Shown here: piece by piece, positions 46,721 through 56,585 of the stretch
Layout: each line of letters starts with the position of its first letter
Position numbering within the stretch: the first letter of the stretch is position 1
Source: Fidelibacterota bacterium
Lineage (GTDB): Bacteria > Fidelibacterota > Marinisomatia > Marinisomatales > UBA1611
Direction of reading: 5' to 3'
Assembly (NCBI GenBank): GCA_016784605.1
Contig: JADHUI010000009.1
Coordinates: 1-64,000, forward strand
Length of the DNA stretch: 64,000 nucleotides
The notes under the pieces: generated by a model
The model's input: only the letters and a program-made list of their open reading frames with translations
Database searches by the model: none
What the model was told of the DNA's origin: nothing
Translations under genes and position numbers: made by a program

Positions 46721-48208
46721 TTATTCCGATCGTAATGCAGGAAACAATAAAACGTCTCGAATCCAACGATTTCCAGTAAGAAGCATGACGAGTCTATCAA
46801 CACCCAACCCTACTCCTCCAGTGGGGGGCATACCACATTCCATTGCTTGTAGAAAATTTTCATCAACTGGCTGAGCTTCTTCATCACCCGCTTCCCGCAA
46901 AGCTGCTTGCGCTTCTAATCGTTTACGTTGATCGATAGGATCATTTAACTCTGAAAATGAATTTGCGAATTCAGATCCACCAATAATAAGCTCAAATCGC
47001 TCTACCAATGATTCGTCACCATTTCGGTGTAATTTAGCTAATGGCGATACTTCCTTAGGATAATCGATGATAAAGGTTGGATGAATGAGTGTGGGCTCAA
47101 CTAGATCATCCATTAATATACCCAATAGTTGAGATATATTGGCATTTTCAGGAAGATCAATATTCATTTCATTAAATACAGAAATAAGCTCTTCAAGCCC
47201 CGCTTTGGATAAATCATGGCCAGTTACATTTTTAAGAAGGTCAAAATAAGCCTTTTTATGAAATGGTTTGGATAAGTCGATATTCATTTCTCCCCAAACA
47301 ATCTGTTCAGCATCCACAACTTTGGAAGCGGTTCTAATCATATCTTCAACTAATGCCATTGTATCTTCATAGTCAGCATAAGCTTCATAATATTCTAACA
47401 TGGTGAATTCAGGATTATGGCTTCGATCCATTCCTTCATTACGGAAGTCTTTTGCGATTTCATATACCTTTTCAAAACCACCAATTATGAGGCGTTTTAA
47501 ATAAAGCTCATCAGCAATACGGAGATAAAACTCTTGATCCAACGCATTATGATGAGTAACAAATGGGCGTGCATTCGCCCCACCATATAATGGTTGCAAT
47601 ACAGGTGTTTCCACTTCTAAAAAGTCTCTATTATCTAAATATGATCTTAAAGCATTTATTATTTTTGTTCTTTTTATAAAAGTTTCCCTAACACCCGGAT
47701 TAACAATCAAATCTAAATGTCGATTTCTATATCTTTGTTCTTTATCGGAAAATGCGTCAAATGTTTCACCATCTTTTTCTTTTACAACAGGTAAGGGCCG
47801 AATACTTTTTGACAAAACCGTAAATTTTTCTGCATGGATAGATGTTTCTCCCATTTTTGTTTTGAACACATATCCTTCAATTCCAACAAAATCACCAATA
47901 TCCATTAATTTGAAATGTGAATAAGAATCTTCGCCAACATCATCTCGTCGGACATATGCTTGGATGCGGCCAGCTCCATCCATAATATGTGTAAAGGATG
48001 CTTTTCCCATTTTACGTAACGCCATAATTCGCCCAGCTACAACGACTGTTTTATTCTCAAGATCATCAAAATGATCTAAAATCTCAGTACTAGAATGGGT
48101 TGGTTTAAAATAATGCGGATAAGGATCTACTCCCGCTTCTTTTAATTTATGAAGTTTTTCAATACGAAAATCTATAATTTGTTGTAAACTTTTTTGTTGA
48201 TCTGACAT
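46721..48208 (-). CDS. lysS: Lysyl-tRNA synthetase (class II)
   Basis: 495 aa. N-terminal OB-fold anticodon-binding domain (VVVAGRIMALRKMGKASFTHIMDGAGRIQ), class II motif 2 KDFRNEGMDRSHNPEFTMLEYYEAYADY, and motif 3 GGVGLGVDRLVMLLTG. Normal size. Located between prfB (5 bp upstream) and lolC, an arrangement that places tRNA charging next to termination factor 2. Confidence 0.96.
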   Translation of the reverse strand: MSDQQKSLQQIIDFRIEKLHKLKEAGVDPYPHYFKPTHSSTEILDHFDDLENKTVVVAGRIMALRKMGKASFTHIMDGAGRIQAYVRRDDVGEDSYSHFKLMDIGDFVGIEGYVFKTKMGETSIHAEKFTVLSKSIRPLPVVKEKDGETFDAFSDKEQRYRNRHLDLIVNPGVRETFIKRTKIINALRSYLDNRDFLEVETPVLQPLYGGANARPFVTHHNALDQEFYLRIADELYLKRLIIGGFEKVYEIAKDFRNEGMDRSHNPEFTMLEYYEAYADYEDTMALVEDMIRTASKVVDAEQIVWGEMNIDLSKPFHKKAYFDLLKNVTGHDLSKAGLEELISVFNEMNIDLPENANISQLLGILMDDLVEPTLIHPTFIIDYPKEVSPLAKLHRNGDESLVERFELIIGGSEFANSFSELNDPIDQRKRLEAQAALREAGDEEAQPVDENFLQAMECGMPPTGGVGLGVDRLVMLLTGNRWIRDVLLFPALRSE

Positions 48209-48213
48209 AGGGG

Positions 48214-49330
48214 TTAATTAACCTTTATACTATTTGGTTTTATATTACTTAATAAATAGGCTCGAATGAAGGGGTCAATATAACCATCCATTACTGCCTG
48301 TACATTGCCTGTTTCTTCTTTTGTTCGATGATCTTTGACCATATTATACGGATGAAAAACATATGAACGGATTTGGCTTCCCCATCCGATATCCATTTTT
48401 TGGTCTTCTAATTCTTTATTCTTTTCTTTTTCAATCTCTAATTCATGCTGATAGATACGCGCTTTTAAAATTTTCATTGCTTGATTTTTATTTTTATGTT
48501 GAGATCGCTGATTTTGACATTGAACAACAATCCCAGTTGGATTATGCGTAATTCTAACAGCAGAATCCGTTTTATTAACATGCTGTCCGCCTGCGCCACT
48601 TGCTCTGTATGTGTCGATTCGTAAATCTTGTGGATTAATTTCTATTTCAATTTCATCATCAACAGATGGGTAAACAAAAACCGAGGCGAAGGATGTGTGC
48701 CGTCTACTATTTGAATCAAACGGCGAAATTCGAACCATCCGATGAACACCCGCTTCTGCTTTAGCCATACCGTAGGCATAATCTCCTTTGATTTCAAAAG
48801 TAACATCTTTGATGCCCGCTTCATCACCGGGTTGAACATCTAATACTTCTATTTTAAATCCTTTTTTTTCTATCCATCGTGAATACATCCGATAAAGCAT
48901 TTCTGCCCAATCTTGGCTCTCTGTACCGCCAGCACCTGGATGTATAGTTAGTATGGCATTTTGCTCATCTTCTTTTCGCCCAAGAATCATCTTTAATTCA
49001 ATATCATTGACAATCTCCTGGTAGGCGAATAATTCCGTTTTAATTTCATCTATACTTGCTTCACCTTCGTTAGCAAATTCAAACAATATTTCCACATCAC
49101 TATGGCGACGCTCCATATCTGACCATAGATTAATTTCTTTTTCTATTCGGGAAATTTTCTTTAATACGGATGTTGCTCTTTGACTGTCTTCCCAAAAATT
49201 GGGATCTACAGATGTTTTTCTGAGTGACTCTAATTTTATTTGACTAGAGTCCAGGTCAAAGATACCTCCGCAATTCCTTATATTTTGTTTCGGAGATTTG
49301 GAACTGGTCTTTTAAATCATTAATATCCAT
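48214..49330 (-). CDS. prfB: Peptide chain release factor 2, with programmed +1 frameshift
   Basis: 371 aa after frameshifting. Frame 0 starts at ATG 49330 and runs 24 codons to TGA at 49258-49256. Ribosomes slip +1 on CTT and continue with GAC CTG GAC. Downstream features: SPFDSNSRRHTS (SPF anticodon-like motif for UGA/UAA) and ASGAGGQHVNKTDSAVR (GGQ). RF2 autoregulates: when RF2 is scarce the in-frame UGA is read slowly and the shift occurs. Simple open-frame calling would start at an internal ATG at 49116 and lose about 70 residues. Confidence 0.97.
49255..49270 (-). promoter_or_regulatory. prfB programmed +1 frameshift site
   Basis: CGGAGGTAT CTT TGA C: an SD-like GGAGG directly upstream, slippery CTT (codon 24), stop TGA followed by C. 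Virtually identical to the classical bacterial RF2 shift site. Confidence 0.97.
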
Positions 49331-49382
49331 CTGCTAATTTAGGAAAAGGTTGATGTCGAATAAACGGAGTTTTTACTAAAGT

Positions 49383-50159
49383 TTATTCGCCAGATGAAAT
49401 AAATAATCGATCGTTTAAATATCGCCTTAATGCCATTTCATCCATATCTAAATGGATAAATCGGCCATTCTCTGACGCAGAAATTTTTCCTCGCTCTTCT
49501 GAAACAACTAAAACAAGAGCATCTGATTCTTCTGTTAATCCAAGAGCAGCTCTATGACGCGTTCCCATTTCCGGGTCTATCATCGTACTTTCGGTTAATG
49601 GCAAAATACTTCCAGCAGATTCAATTAATGTGTTTCTAATAATGATTGCACCATCATGTAGAGGCGATGAAGGGTTAAAGATACTGACTAATAATGGTGC
49701 CGAAACCTCTGCCTTCATTAATGTGCCAGATTCTTTGTAAGCTCTTAAACCTGTTTCTCGCTGAATCACAATAAGGGCGCCCCATTTACGATCAACTAGT
49801 TGCGTACAAGCTTCAACGATGGCCTCTAATGAACGAGGCGATCCCACGCGGAAGATGGTCCGGAAAAAACGTGTTTGCCCAACATAAATTAACAATCGTC
49901 TTATTTCTGGTTGAAATAATATGACAAATGCAACCACCCAAACTGTTTGAAATTGGTTCACTAACCAAGACATGGCGCTAAGTCCAAATGTATTAAACAC
50001 AAATGATGAAATTAATAATATAATTAATCCAATCAACATTTGACCTGCACGTGTGTCTTTGAAGTATTGATACACTTTAAAAAATATCCAACTAACAAGG
50101 ACTAAATCAATGACATCAATAACGGTGACTGATAAGAATCCGATTTTAAATAGAGTCAT
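49383..50159 (-). CDS. cdaA: Diadenylate cyclase CdaA (c-di-AMP synthase)
   Basis: 258 aa. Three N-terminal transmembrane helices (about 13-33, 40-60, 64-82), then a DAC domain with DGA at 169-171 (LHDGAIIIRN) and RHR at 201-203 (GTRHRAALGL). Makes cyclic di-AMP from two ATP, controlling osmotic or cell-wall homeostasis. No CdaR or GlmM gene follows, unlike Firmicutes; it sits between folP and prfB. A full and likely active enzyme by the catalytic motifs. Confidence 0.95.
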   Translation of the reverse strand: MTLFKIGFLSVTVIDVIDLVLVSWIFFKVYQYFKDTRAGQMLIGLIILLISSFVFNTFGLSAMSWLVNQFQTVWVVAFVILFQPEIRRLLIYVGQTRFFRTIFRVGSPRSLEAIVEACTQLVDRKWGALIVIQRETGLRAYKESGTLMKAEVSAPLLVSIFNPSSPLHDGAIIIRNTLIESAGSILPLTESTMIDPEMGTRHRAALGLTEESDALVLVVSEERGKISASENGRFIHLDMDEMALRRYLNDRLFISSGE

Positions 50160-50160
50160 T

Positions 50161-51009
50161 TTATGCAGCTCCTGATATTTTTTCTGAAATAATTGCTACA
50201 CGTTTCATTGCTTTGACATCATGAACTCGAAGAATTCTAGCTCCATTTAATATAGAAGCTGTAACAGCAGCTGCCGTTCCTTCTTCTCTTTCATTTGGGG
50301 GCAACCCCAATGTTTCACCAATAAATGATTTACGGCTTGGACCAACTAAAACGGGAAAACCCAATTCACATATTTTATTGAGTTGACCTAATAATGTAAA
50401 ATTATCTTGAAGTGATTTTCCAAACCCAATACCTGGATCTAGAATTATTTTATTTTTGGAAATGCCACCAGAAATTGCTGCGTCAATTCGTTTTCTTAAA
50501 AAATGACTAATGTCTTCCATGATATTATTATATTGCGGATTATCCTGCATGGTCTTCGGTGTTCCCTTTATGTGCATAATAACAACATAAGCGCCATAGT
50601 TTGAAATATTTTCAATCATTTTAGAATCAAATGTTAATCCGCTAATATCATTAACAATATTGGCACCCGCAATCAGTGCTTGCTTGGCCACTTCTGCTTT
50701 TGTCGTATCAATAGAAATGAGAGTACCTGTTTCTTTCCTAATTGCACCAATCACAGGAATTGTTCTTTCTAATTCATTTTCTAATGATACATAGTCTGCA
50801 TTTGGCCTGGTACTTTCACCGCCAATATCCAAAATATCCGCTCCGTCATTTACTAATTTTAATGCATACTTTAATGCTTGTGATGTTGAATGAAGCTTCC
50901 CCCCATCGCTAAAAGAATCGGGTGTTACATTCACAATTCCCATAATTAATGGAGATCGATCTGGCGAATTGTACCAATTTGAGAATGGATTGATTTTATT
51001 ATAAATCAT
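50161..51009 (-). CDS. folP: Dihydropteroate synthase
   Basis: 282 aa. IMGIVNVTPDSFSDGG, DIGGESTRPNA, SIDTTKAEVAKQALIAGANIVNDISGL, and the final KxxxRVHDV region (RILRVHDVKAMKR). Joins p-aminobenzoate to dihydropterin; target of sulfonamides. Overlaps ftsH by 4 bp and precedes cdaA by 1 bp; folP next to ftsH is common. Confidence 0.96.
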   Translation of the reverse strand: MIYNKINPFSNWYNSPDRSPLIMGIVNVTPDSFSDGGKLHSTSQALKYALKLVNDGADILDIGGESTRPNADYVSLENELERTIPVIGAIRKETGTLISIDTTKAEVAKQALIAGANIVNDISGLTFDSKMIENISNYGAYVVIMHIKGTPKTMQDNPQYNNIMEDISHFLRKRIDAAISGGISKNKIILDPGIGFGKSLQDNFTLLGQLNKICELGFPVLVGPSRKSFIGETLGLPPNEREEGTAAAVTASILNGARILRVHDVKAMKRVAIISEKISGAA

Positions 51010-53096
51010 TTTTTTGATTCAGGAGTAACATCCTTTTTTGGTATTTGTTGATGAGGTTTTGGTCTCTTTTGGTTTGTCCTTTGTCTCTTAGGTTTTCTAT
51101 GCTGTTTTTGATTAGCGACCGAACCATTTGACTTTTTTGATAGTTGTTTTCCATCTAGAATTTTTTGAATATCTTCACCGTTAAGAGTCTCATGTTTCAA
51201 TAATTCTTTTGCCATCCTCTGTAATAATTCAATATTGTCTTTAAGAACAGTTTGGGCATGATTTTGGGCTTTCCTAACAATTCGGGCTACCTCTTCATCA
51301 ATCATGCGTGCTGTAACTTCACTATAATCACGATGCGATTGAATTTCTCTTCCCAAAAATATTTCTTCGCTCTTTTTTCCAAATGACATGGGACCTAATA
51401 AATCACTCATACCCCATTCAGTAACCATTTTCCGAGCAATATTTGTTGATTGTTCAATGTCATTACCAGCACCCGTTGTCATTTGATTGAAGATTAATAA
51501 TTCGGCACTACGTCCCCCCATTAATACTCCCAATCGACCTTCAATATATTCTTTGGTATAGCCATGTCTTTCATCGATGGGTATTTGCATAGTTACTCCT
51601 AAAGCGCGACCTCTTGGTATAATTGTAACTTTATGAACGGGGTCCGCTCCTTTTGTTTTTGCCGCCAAGAGAGCATGCCCAGCTTCATGGTATGCCGTTA
51701 CTTCTTTTTCTTCATCACTTAAAATCATACTTCTTCTCTGCACACCCATCATGACTTTATCTTTTGCCTCTTCAAAATCATCCATATCAACAGATTTTTT
51801 CTTTTTCCTTGCTGCGAGAAGGGCGGCTTCATTTACAATATTTTCAAGATCTGCCCCAACCATACCAGGCGTACCCTTAGCTAAAGTTTCAAGATTTACT
51901 TTTCTCCTGTTGACAACAATTTTTTTCAAGTGAACTTTGAGAATTCCTATACGTCCTTGTAAATCTGGTGCATCAACAACAATCTGTCGATCAAATCTGC
52001 CTGGACGTAACAAAGCTGAGTCTAGTACATCAGGCCTATTCGTTGCAGCAATGACAATTACATTTTGATCATTATCGAATCCATCCATTTCAACGAGTAA
52101 TGCATTGAGTGTTTGTTCTCGTTCATCATGACCTCCACCAATCCCTGCACCACGCTGACGACCCACAGCATCTAATTCGTCAATAAAGATAATACATGGT
52201 TCAGTTTTTTTAGCTTGCTCAAACAAGTCCCTCACACGTGAAGCTCCAACCCCAACAAACATTTCTACAAAATCTGCTCCGCTTAAACTATAAAAAGGAA
52301 CACTTGCTTCACCTGCTATTGCACGCGCTAATAATGTTTTTCCTGTCCCAGGAGGTCCAACTAATAATGCACCTTTCGGAACTTTAGCTCCTAATTTCTG
52401 AAAACGTTTTGGGCTTTTTAGAAAATCAATTACTTCTTTTAATTCTTCTTTTGCTTCTACACACCCAGCCACATCTTTGAAAGTTACTCGTCTCTTTTCG
52501 GTTGTCCACAAAGAGGCTCTGCTCTTACCAAAATTAAAAATCCCTTTTACACCTCCTCCGGCTCCACCTTGCATTCGTCTTAACATAAATACCCAAAAAC
52601 CAATCAGCAAAAGCCATGGGAACATGTTGAGCAAATAACCGGTCCAGTCTAAAGTTTCTTCTCTGAAACTATATTCCATATCTGTTTTATCCCATTCATC
52701 CATTACATCCCTGTCAATGAAAGGAAGTGTCAATACAACACGAGATATATTTTGCAACATACCTGCTTTTGTTTGAATGGATTGAGGGGTCTTCAGTTCA
52801 GCATGAAAGCTATTACCAATGATTGTTGCTTTTGCAATATCCCCATTAGTGACCATTTCTCGATATTGGAAATAACCTATCTCTATTTCTCCCCTAGCAG
52901 GATCTGAAAACTGCCCAGAAAGAAAAAGAGCAACAGCTAATATTCCCATCCAGATTAAGGATGTTTTTCCAGCTCTTTGCCATTGAAATTGATCCTGAGG
53001 CTTTTTCCCCTTTTTGTTAGAAGGTTTTTTATTTTTTTGTTTATTCTTTGGCGATAATTGTTTTTTATTCATAAATAATATGTACAGTTTGAACAT
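51006..53096 (-). CDS. ftsH: ATP-dependent membrane protease FtsH with long basic tails
   Basis: 696 aa. Lys/Asn/Gln-rich N-terminal stretch (about residues 9-45), TM1 (about 46-61), periplasmic domain, TM2 (about 157-175), AAA module ([49 protein letters not shown]), SRH, and zinc protease HEAGH ([13 protein letters not shown]). The C-terminus after the protease domain is a Lys/Arg/Pro/Gln-rich tail of about 50 residues, not part of the core enzyme. ATG 53096 has GGA upstream; ATG 53072 is an alternative. Degrades membrane and regulatory proteins. Confidence 0.95.
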   Translation of the reverse strand: MFKLYILFMNKKQLSPKNKQKNKKPSNKKGKKPQDQFQWQRAGKTSLIWMGILAVALFLSGQFSDPARGEIEIGYFQYREMVTNGDIAKATIIGNSFHAELKTPQSIQTKAGMLQNISRVVLTLPFIDRDVMDEWDKTDMEYSFREETLDWTGYLLNMFPWLLLIGFWVFMLRRMQGGAGGGVKGIFNFGKSRASLWTTEKRRVTFKDVAGCVEAKEELKEVIDFLKSPKRFQKLGAKVPKGALLVGPPGTGKTLLARAIAGEASVPFYSLSGADFVEMFVGVGASRVRDLFEQAKKTEPCIIFIDELDAVGRQRGAGIGGGHDEREQTLNALLVEMDGFDNDQNVIVIAATNRPDVLDSALLRPGRFDRQIVVDAPDLQGRIGILKVHLKKIVVNRRKVNLETLAKGTPGMVGADLENIVNEAALLAARKKKKSVDMDDFEEAKDKVMMGVQRRSMILSDEEKEVTAYHEAGHALLAAKTKGADPVHKVTIIPRGRALGVTMQIPIDERHGYTKEYIEGRLGVLMGGRSAELLIFNQMTTGAGNDIEQSTNIARKMVTEWGMSDLLGPMSFGKKSEEIFLGREIQSHRDYSEVTARMIDEEVARIVRKAQNHAQTVLKDNIELLQRMAKELLKHETLNGEDIQKILDGKQLSKKSNGSVANQKQHRKPKRQRTNQKRPKPHQQIPKKDVTPESKK

Positions 53097-53097
53097 T

Positions 53098-53625
53098 TTA
53101 TTGTTCCAAACGATAAATCCCTTTCAAATGTCTAATTTTTTGATCGTTATCTAACCCATAGCCTACGACGAATTCAGGCGGAATTTCAAACCCAACAAAA
53201 TCTATTTCAAAATCTATTTTCGCAATTTCTGGTTTGAATAATAATGAAACAACCGAAAGTGATGCTGGGGAGGATACTAAAAACCGATCTCGTATAAATT
53301 TAATGGTTATTCCAGAGTCAACAATATCTTCTACTAAAACAACATGACGTCCCGAAATATCAGCCGATAAATCTTTTAATAAATGAACAGATCCTGTTGA
53401 TTTTATACCAGAATAACTGGATACTTTGATAAAATCAATTTCACAATCTATAGAGAGAGCTCGAACTAAGTCCGCCAAGAAAATAAAACTCCCATTTAAA
53501 ACTCCAATAAATATGGGAATTTCCCCTTCGAATTTTTTTGATATTTCTTCACCAATAATGTCTATTCTTTTTTGTATATCCTCATGAGATACAAGCTCCG
53601 TTAATTTATGTCCTTGAAATTCCAT
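53098..53625 (-). CDS. hpt: Hypoxanthine phosphoribosyltransferase
   Basis: 175 aa. PRPP loop HVVLVEDIVDSGITIKFIRD, FIGVLNGSFIFLADLVRAL, and ends FVVGYGLDNDQKIRHLKGIYRLEQ. Salvages hypoxanthine (and guanine) to IMP/GMP. The tilS-hpt-ftsH order, with tilS adjacent here by 0 bp, is widely conserved. Confidence 0.96.
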   Translation of the reverse strand: MEFQGHKLTELVSHEDIQKRIDIIGEEISKKFEGEIPIFIGVLNGSFIFLADLVRALSIDCEIDFIKVSSYSGIKSTGSVHLLKDLSADISGRHVVLVEDIVDSGITIKFIRDRFLVSSPASLSVVSLLFKPEIAKIDFEIDFVGFEIPPEFVVGYGLDNDQKIRHLKGIYRLEQ

Positions 53626-54987
53626 TTATCCTTTCCAATTAAAAATCAGGTTAACTGCTTTTTTAGTTGTTGGTTTGATTCGTGCTTTATGGCTGATTTG
53701 TTTCCCGCATACCCACATTATTTCACCATCTGCTGTTAAAACAAATTGTTTTTCTTTTTCAAAACGATCAATTTTTCGATTGATTAAAAAATCACTTACC
53801 TTTTGAGTTCCATCCATCCCTAATGGCTGGAAGTAATCACTCGAAGTCCAAGGCCTAACCAGTAATTTTTTTCCTGCGACAGAATAAGCGTCAATAGTTT
53901 CATTCTTACTATCGGGGAAAAGCGTCATCGAACCTGTTTCTTTTAAAAGAATAGAAAATAATTCATTTTCATAAGTTTTTCCGATTGAGATAGACTCTTC
54001 TTCCTTAACGTATGTTTCTCTCTTTCGAATTTTAAAAGTCTCACGATCATTTAATAATTCATAATGATTTGGGAAATAATGGATAGCACCTGTTTTATTT
54101 GATTTTAAAAATGATTCCAATTCTACCCAATGATGCTTTCTCCAGGACTTATCTTCGTTTTTGCTTATTTTTTTCACAATCATAGATTGTGCCAATAATG
54201 GATATTTTTTTAAATAATCTTTTTTGATAATCGTTATTTTATCTTTTGTTTGTAATCCCAATTCGTCAATTGCGGTTTGAATGAAAAAGTTCAACATTTG
54301 ATTGTATTTTGAGAATAGGTCTGCCGATGACTGAAATTGTTCTATTGTTTTTGGGAAACCTGTTTCCATTGGCTTTAGTACTTCTGATCGTATATAATTT
54401 CTTGGGTGATTTAGATTCAAATTGGTTAAATCTTCTCTGAAGATGATATGATGTTTGGTGGCATATTCATAAATCATATTTTTTGTTGCATGCAAAAAAG
54501 GACGAACAATATTTCCACTTTTTTTAGCAATGCCACCTAAGCCTAATGGTCCGGCTCCTTCACTTAAATGCATTAATAATGTTTCTGCTTGATCATTGGC
54601 ATGATGTGCGGTGACAATATAATTTGCATTGATTTCTTTTAAAGATTGTTTTAAAAATGAATATCGATAATTTCTTCCCCATTCTTCAATGCTTTCCCCT
54701 TGCTCAATTTCGGATGGATTTAATGCACAAGACAGTAAAGGAATACCATATTCTTGACACGTTGACTCAACCAAAAATTGATCTTCAATTGAATCCGAAC
54801 GAAGATTGTGATTAATGTGCGCACATGTGAGAGTTATATTTAAGTCATATTTCAATGAATTGAATATGTGCAATAGAACCATCGAATCTACACCACCAGA
54901 AACGGCCACTAAAATATGGGAATTCTCTAAATTATATTCTGATGAAATAAAATCAGATCGGCATTTCTCTAATAAATCGATAGACAT
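53626..54987 (-). CDS. tilS: tRNA(Ile)-lysidine synthase
   Basis: 453 aa. PP-loop AVSGGVDSMVLLH (Ser30-Gly-Gly-Val-Asp-Ser35), HINHNLR, TAHHANDQAETLLMHL, then a C-terminal TilS domain with LVRPWTSSDYFQPLGMDGTQKVSDFLINRKI. Converts C34 of tRNA-Ile(CAU) to lysidine so it reads AUA. Normal length for bacteria with the C-terminal domain. Confidence 0.95.
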   Translation of the reverse strand: MSIDLLEKCRSDFISSEYNLENSHILVAVSGGVDSMVLLHIFNSLKYDLNITLTCAHINHNLRSDSIEDQFLVESTCQEYGIPLLSCALNPSEIEQGESIEEWGRNYRYSFLKQSLKEINANYIVTAHHANDQAETLLMHLSEGAGPLGLGGIAKKSGNIVRPFLHATKNMIYEYATKHHIIFREDLTNLNLNHPRNYIRSEVLKPMETGFPKTIEQFQSSADLFSKYNQMLNFFIQTAIDELGLQTKDKITIIKKDYLKKYPLLAQSMIVKKISKNEDKSWRKHHWVELESFLKSNKTGAIHYFPNHYELLNDRETFKIRKRETYVKEEESISIGKTYENELFSILLKETGSMTLFPDSKNETIDAYSVAGKKLLVRPWTSSDYFQPLGMDGTQKVSDFLINRKIDRFEKEKQFVLTADGEIMWVCGKQISHKARIKPTTKKAVNLIFNWKG

Positions 54988-54994
54988 TTTTCAA

Positions 54995-55936
54995 TTAAAA
55001 TTCCGAAACAACTTCCGTGACTTCCTTTGCAGACGACATAATATAGAAATGAATGCATGGTACATTAGCTTCAACCAATTCTTGACATTGTTGCAGTGCC
55101 CAATCTCTTCCAATTTTAGCAATTTCTTCCTTCGGCAATCCTTTTATTCTTTCAGCTAATGCAACAGGAATATCAACAAAAAAATTAGATGGGATAGTTC
55201 TTAGGTGAAATTCTCTTGTTAATATTTTTAGTCCAGGTATAATGGGTATTGTAATTCCTGCCGCTCTACATTGATCAACAAAGGCAAAGAATGCACTATT
55301 ATCATAGAACATTTGCGTAACAATATAATCAGCACCTTTATCTACTTTTTGTTTAAGATAGTCAATGTCAGTTGCTAGATTAGGAGATTCGAAATGTTTT
55401 TCTGGATAGCCTGATACACCTACACAAAAATTAGTAGCATGAGCATCTTGTAATTCTTCTAAATATACACCTTGATTCATTGTTTGTATTTGTTCCACCA
55501 AATCAGATGCGTATGCATTTCGTGGACGTGTATCTTGTTTGGGGATTTTTCTTAAATCATCGCCACGAACGGCTAAAATGTTATCAATACCCAAATAATT
55601 CAACTCAATGAGAGCATCTTCTGTTTCTTCTTTGGTAAATCCATTACATAAAATGTGAGGAACTGTTTCAATGTTATATCTATTCTTTATTGCTGCGCTT
55701 AAACCAATGGTTCCAGGCCTTTTTCGACGAATATGCCTTTTTAAAGAGCCATCATTATATTCATCATAATATACTTCTGCAGATCGACTCGTTAAATCAA
55801 TAAAAGGAGGTTCAAATGGTGCAAGTTCATCTACCAATGAAAATATATCATCAATACGTCCACCCCGTTTCAAAGGTAATATTTCATAACTGAAAAGAGT
55901 TTTATTCGCTTTTTCTAAATATTCGATTACTTTCAT
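54995..55936 (-). CDS. metF: Methylenetetrahydrofolate reductase
   Basis: 313 aa, TIM barrel with FAD. SYEILPLKRGG (Glu for reduction), GIDNILAVRGDD (phosphate/folate site), FCVGVSGYPEKHFESPN, VDKGADYIVTQMFYDN, PIIPGLKILT. Reduces methylene-THF to methyl-THF for methionine synthesis. A separate single gene 22 bp after the MBL hydrolase. Consistent with ftcD and gcvH in a folate one-carbon network. Confidence 0.93.
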   Translation of the reverse strand: MKVIEYLEKANKTLFSYEILPLKRGGRIDDIFSLVDELAPFEPPFIDLTSRSAEVYYDEYNDGSLKRHIRRKRPGTIGLSAAIKNRYNIETVPHILCNGFTKEETEDALIELNYLGIDNILAVRGDDLRKIPKQDTRPRNAYASDLVEQIQTMNQGVYLEELQDAHATNFCVGVSGYPEKHFESPNLATDIDYLKQKVDKGADYIVTQMFYDNSAFFAFVDQCRAAGITIPIIPGLKILTREFHLRTIPSNFFVDIPVALAERIKGLPKEEIAKIGRDWALQQCQELVEANVPCIHFYIMSSAKEVTEVVSEF

Positions 55937-55958
55937 AATGATTAATTTACACTTTCAT

Positions 55959-56585
55959 TCAATTCAAATAGGGGTTTTCTACTTTTTCAATAGCCAAAGT
56001 TGTTGCGGGTCCATGTCCGGGATAAATGTAATGTGTATCGGGAATTTCGTCAATCATTCTTTTCAACGAAGAAGATAAAAGTTCAAAGTCTCCCCCTGGC
56101 AAATCAGTTCTACCAATGGATCCTTTAAATAACGTATCTCCTGTAAAGACATTATCTTCAATGATTAAACAAGTGCCTCCTGGAGTATGCCCTGGTGTTT
56201 TATATAATTCGATTTTAAAATCATCTATAAATAGTTTATCTTCTTTTTCAAACCAGACATCAACTTTAGGTGCCGGCTTAGGTGATAGGCCAAAATAGGT
56301 TAAAGAAGATTCATAATTATCCAATATCATGGCTTCATCTTTGTGTAAATAAAAGGGAATGTTATAATAATCCTTTAATGGATCTACTGCTCCTATGTGA
56401 TCTAAGTGAGCATGAGTATTTACTATTGCCTTAGGATTTAATTTTTGAGAACCTATTTCAGATATAATGCGTTCAGGGTCATCGCCGGGATCAATAATGA
56501 TACAAGTTTTGTTGGAATCCATCCATGCAAGATATGCATTTTCTTGAAATGGTCCCGTAACAATGGGTAGTACGTGGACGGTCAA
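55959..56585 (-). CDS. MBL-fold hydrolase, glyoxalase II-like
   Basis: 208 aa. Metal motif THAHLDH (residues about 57-63), TPGHTPGG, FTGDTLF and PGHGP. Similar to YcbL-type glyoxalase II (small hydroxyacylglutathione hydrolase-like) enzymes. It lacks the extra C-terminal helices of classical GloB, so the true substrate is uncertain. Its start overlaps the stop of the GAPDH-like gene by 4 bp, implying related expression and perhaps work on the same class of metabolites. Confidence 0.85.
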   Translation of the reverse strand: MTVHVLPIVTGPFQENAYLAWMDSNKTCIIIDPGDDPERIISEIGSQKLNPKAIVNTHAHLDHIGAVDPLKDYYNIPFYLHKDEAMILDNYESSLTYFGLSPKPAPKVDVWFEKEDKLFIDDFKIELYKTPGHTPGGTCLIIEDNVFTGDTLFKGSIGRTDLPGGDFELLSSSLKRMIDEIPDTHYIYPGHGPATTLAIEKVENPYLN

